Assembly: GCF_003228315.1 (NCBI RefSeq)
Contig: NZ_CP029693.1
Coordinates: forward strand, 1,550,001-1,614,000
Length of the DNA stretch: 64,000 nucleotides
Source of the DNA: Pseudomonas putida
GTDB taxonomy: Bacteria; Pseudomonadota; Gammaproteobacteria; Pseudomonadales; Pseudomonadaceae
Direction: 5' to 3'
A program made the position numbers and the translations under genes. Position 1 is the first letter of the stretch; each line of letters opens with the position of its first letter. The notes beneath the pieces are model-generated. The model saw only the letters and a list, made by a program, of their open reading frames with translations. It was not told where the DNA came from and ran no database searches. This document shows positions 61,896 through 64,000 of this stretch, one piece after another.

Positions 61896-63578
61896 ATGAG
61901 CGACAAAGACGATCTGCGCAAGTATTCCGCTGAAGTGGTCGATGGCATCGAGGCCGCGCCGGCCCGGTCCATGCTGCGCGCCGTGGGCTTTACCGACGAA
62001 GACTTCAAGAAGCCGCAGATCGGTATCGCCTCCACCTGGGCGATGGTCACGCCGTGCAACATGCACATCGACAAGCTGGCGCTGGAAGCCGAAAAAGGCG
62101 CCAACGCCGCCGGGGCCAAGGGGGTGATTTTCAACACCATCACCATTTCCGACGGCATCGCCAACGGCACCGAAGGCATGAAGTATTCCCTGGTGTCCCG
62201 CGAGGTGATCGCCGACTCCATCGAGACCGTGACCGGGTGCGAGGGCTTTGACGGGCTGGTGACCGTGGGCGGTTGCGACAAGAACATGCCCGGCTGCCTG
62301 ATCGGCATGGCGCGGCTCAATCGGCCGTCGATCTTTGTTTATGGCGGCACCATCCGCCCGGGTGCCGGCCACACCGACATCATTTCCGTGTTCGAAGCCG
62401 TGGGCCAGCATGCCCGTGGCGACATCAACGCGATCCAGGTCAAGCAAATCGAGGAAGTGGCGATCCCCGGCCCCGGTTCTTGCGGTGGCATGTACACCGC
62501 CAACACCATGGCCTCGGCCATCGAAGCGCTGGGCATGAGCCTGCCCGGTTCCAGTTCCCAGGATGCCGTGGGCAGCGACAAGGCTTCGGACAGTTTCCGC
62601 GCCGGGCAGCAGGTGATGGAACTGCTCAGGCTCGACCTCAAGCCCCGGGACATCATGACCCGCAAGGCCTTCGAGAATGCCATTCGCGTGGTGATCGCCC
62701 TCGCCGGCTCCACCAACGCCGTGTTGCACCTGCTGGCCATGGCCCATGCGGTGGATGTCGAATTGACCCTGGATGACTTCGTTGAACTGGGGACAGTCTC
62801 CCCGGTGGTGGCCGACCTGCGCCCCAGCGGCAAGTACATGATGAGCGAGCTGGTGGCCATCGGCGGCATCCAGCCGCTGATGAAGCGCATGCTCGCCGCC
62901 GGCATGTTGCACGGCGATGTCATGACCGTGACCGGCAAGACCCTCGCCGAAAACCTTGAAGCGGTCGCCGATTACCCGGATGGCCAGGACGTGATCCTGC
63001 CCTTCGACCAACCGATCAAAAAGGACTCGCACCTGGTGGTGCTGCGCGGCAACCTTTCGCCCAGCGGCGCGGTGGCCAAGATCACCGGCAAGGAAGGCTT
63101 GCGCTTCGAAGGCAAGGCGCGGGTCTACCACGGCGAAGAAGGCGCGCTGGCGGGAATTCTCAACGGCGAAGTGCAGCCCGGCGAAGTGATCGTGATTCGC
63201 TACGAAGGCCCCAAGGGCGGGCCGGGCATGCGCGAAATGCTCTCCCCCACGTCAGCGGTGATGGGCAAGGGCCTGGGCAAGGACGTGGCGCTGATCACCG
63301 ACGGGCGTTTTTCCGGTGGTTCCCATGGTTTCGTGGTAGGTCACATCACCCCGGAAGCCTTTGAAGGCGGGCCGATTGCGCTGATCGAAAACGGTGACAC
63401 CATCACCATCGACGCGGAGAGTCGGCAGATCACGGTGGATGTGTCCGAGGCCGAAATGGCCAGGCGCAAGGCACGCTGGGTGCGGCCGCCGTTGAAGTAC
63501 AAGCGCGGGGTGTTGGCCAAGTATGCGAAGACGGTGTCCAGTGCTTCGGAGGGGGCAGTGACTGACAAGTATCTTTAG
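61896..63578 (+). CDS. ilvD: Dihydroxy-acid dehydratase
   Basis: The 560-residue enzyme dehydrates 2,3-dihydroxy-isovalerate and -methylvalerate in branched-chain amino-acid synthesis. Expected Fe-S ligands are Cys54 (TPCNMH), Cys127 (GGCDKNMPGC) and Cys199 (GSCGGMYTANTM), the pattern of a [2Fe-2S] IlvD/Edd enzyme. It is of the shorter form (about 560 residues), whereas the E. coli type has about 616; Pseudomonas often carries both. Sugar-acid dehydratase relatives are possible but the Cys pattern and GIGMARL-like segments favour IlvD. Confidence 0.94.
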   Translation: MSDKDDLRKYSAEVVDGIEAAPARSMLRAVGFTDEDFKKPQIGIASTWAMVTPCNMHIDKLALEAEKGANAAGAKGVIFNTITISDGIANGTEGMKYSLVSREVIADSIETVTGCEGFDGLVTVGGCDKNMPGCLIGMARLNRPSIFVYGGTIRPGAGHTDIISVFEAVGQHARGDINAIQVKQIEEVAIPGPGSCGGMYTANTMASAIEALGMSLPGSSSQDAVGSDKASDSFRAGQQVMELLRLDLKPRDIMTRKAFENAIRVVIALAGSTNAVLHLLAMAHAVDVELTLDDFVELGTVSPVVADLRPSGKYMMSELVAIGGIQPLMKRMLAAGMLHGDVMTVTGKTLAENLEAVADYPDGQDVILPFDQPIKKDSHLVVLRGNLSPSGAVAKITGKEGLRFEGKARVYHGEEGALAGILNGEVQPGEVIVIRYEGPKGGPGMREMLSPTSAVMGKGLGKDVALITDGRFSGGSHGFVVGHITPEAFEGGPIALIENGDTITIDAESRQITVDVSEAEMARRKARWVRPPLKYKRGVLAKYAKTVSSASEGAVTDKYL

Positions 63579-63610
63579 GCAATAAGTCTGGCGGCGCCTG
63601 GAATGACGCC

Positions 63611-63634
63611 TTCGCGAGCAGGCTCGCTCCCACA
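63611..63634. repeat. Single REP, right-arm orientation
   Basis: TTCGCGAGCAGGCTCGCTCCCACA follows ilvD and faces a left-arm REP 45 bp away. Confidence 0.8.
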
Positions 63635-63677
63635 TGGGTTCTGTTGTGAACACAGCATTTGTGAACACTGAAGATCC

Positions 63678-63705
63678 CTTGTGGGAGCGAGCCTGCTCGC
63701 GAAGA
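63678..63705. repeat. Single REP, left-arm orientation
   Basis: CTTGTGGGAGCGAGCCTGCTCGCGAAG. With the preceding REP it forms an outside-in pair, the reverse of the usual REPIN order. Confidence 0.8.
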
Positions 63706-63727
63706 GGCCTTATCAATCACCCAAAAA

Positions 63728-64000
63728 TCAACAGGCCTGACGCTGCCCGACAGGCTCACGCAAGAAATCCAGCGCCGCAACCGCCACCTTGGCCACCTGC
63801 GCGTCCTGGTCCGGCTTGACCCCGGACACACCGACGGCCCCCACCACCTGCCCCGCCACCAGAATCGGCACGCCACCTTCCAGCGTGGCACTGAGCACCG
63901 GCGCCGAAAGGAAGGCGGTACGTCCGCCATTGATCATGTCTTCATAGGCCTTGGTTTCCCGTCGCCCAAGCGCCGCGCTGCGGGCCTTTTCCGTGGCGAT
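63728..64000 (-). CDS. GlcG/HbpS family haem-binding-like protein (partial, cut by window edge)
   Basis: The C-terminal 90 residues of a protein whose start lies beyond the right edge. Features INGGRTAFLSAPVLSATLEGGVPILVAGQVVGAVGVSGVKPDQD and AKVAVAAL are those of the GlcG/HbpS (DUF336) family, small proteins linked to glycolate metabolism or haem binding and redox sensing. The reading frame is open to the edge. The family is usually about 140 residues. Confidence 0.88.
   Translation of the reverse strand: MATEKARSAALGRRETKAYEDMINGGRTAFLSAPVLSATLEGGVPILVAGQVVGAVGVSGVKPDQDAQVAKVAVAALDFLREPVGQRQAC

Overview
The window looks like chromosome of a fluorescens-group Pseudomonas. It is GC-rich and densely coded, has many LysR regulators, a 547-residue malate:quinone oxidoreductase with a signal peptide, and an OsmC-YcaO fusion protein. 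Nearly every larger intergenic gap holds a paired palindromic REP element (REPIN) of the kind typical of these genomes. I found no phage, integrase, transposase or CRISPR array.

Layout. 1-5.5 kb: divergent SDR/LysR pair, orphan polyamine-binding protein, tRNA-Gln(TTG), amidase. 5.5-13.5 kb: a complete multicomponent phenol hydroxylase operon, dmpKLMNOP, on the minus strand, followed by a Phenol_MetA_deg (SphA-type) outer-membrane protein and faced by the divergent sigma54 activator gene dmpR. The intergenic region shows a -24/-12 promoter, an IHF-like site and two upstream activator sites three helical turns apart. No catechol dioxygenase or meta-cleavage gene follows, so the catechol must be processed by genes elsewhere. 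13.5-19.3 kb: OprD porin, glutathione transferase, a small membrane protein, and a cystathionine beta-synthase/gamma-lyase pair for reverse transsulfuration. 19.3-25.3 kb: GFA protein, then an amino-acid ABC importer operon headed by an L-asparaginase-II-like gene and divergent from a LysR gene. 25.3-32.8 kb: creatininase-family amidohydrolase with an MFS transporter, three transport or LysR genes, and a small DJ-1/DUF1330/YghU group.

33.2-39.3 kb: an operon of two D-amino-acid-oxidase-like flavoproteins around an opine-oxidase-A-like flavoprotein, plus a periplasmic binding protein, divergent from a LysR gene. 39.6-47.8 kb: MBL hydrolase, then a signalling block: a 1706-codon kinase/ATPase/GAF/histidine-kinase protein, two FixJ-like receivers and an LRAT-fold protein. 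47.9-50.9 kb: OsmC-YcaO protein and a DUF3313 lipoprotein. 51.4-54.7 kb: an OmpR/EnvZ-type pair, and a TetR gene with a clear operator shared with a small membrane protein. 54.8-64 kb: GGDEF protein, small lipoproteins, SDR/LysR pair, a 27-residue membrane peptide, mqo, ilvD and a partial GlcG/HbpS gene at the right edge.

The strongest unusual observations are an exact 16-bp copy of the DmpR activator site overlapping the dmpR stop codon, a hairpin that would cover the ribosome-binding site of the LRAT gene, a tandem REPIN array at 32.8-33.2 kb, and the loss of key kinase residues in the giant sensor.
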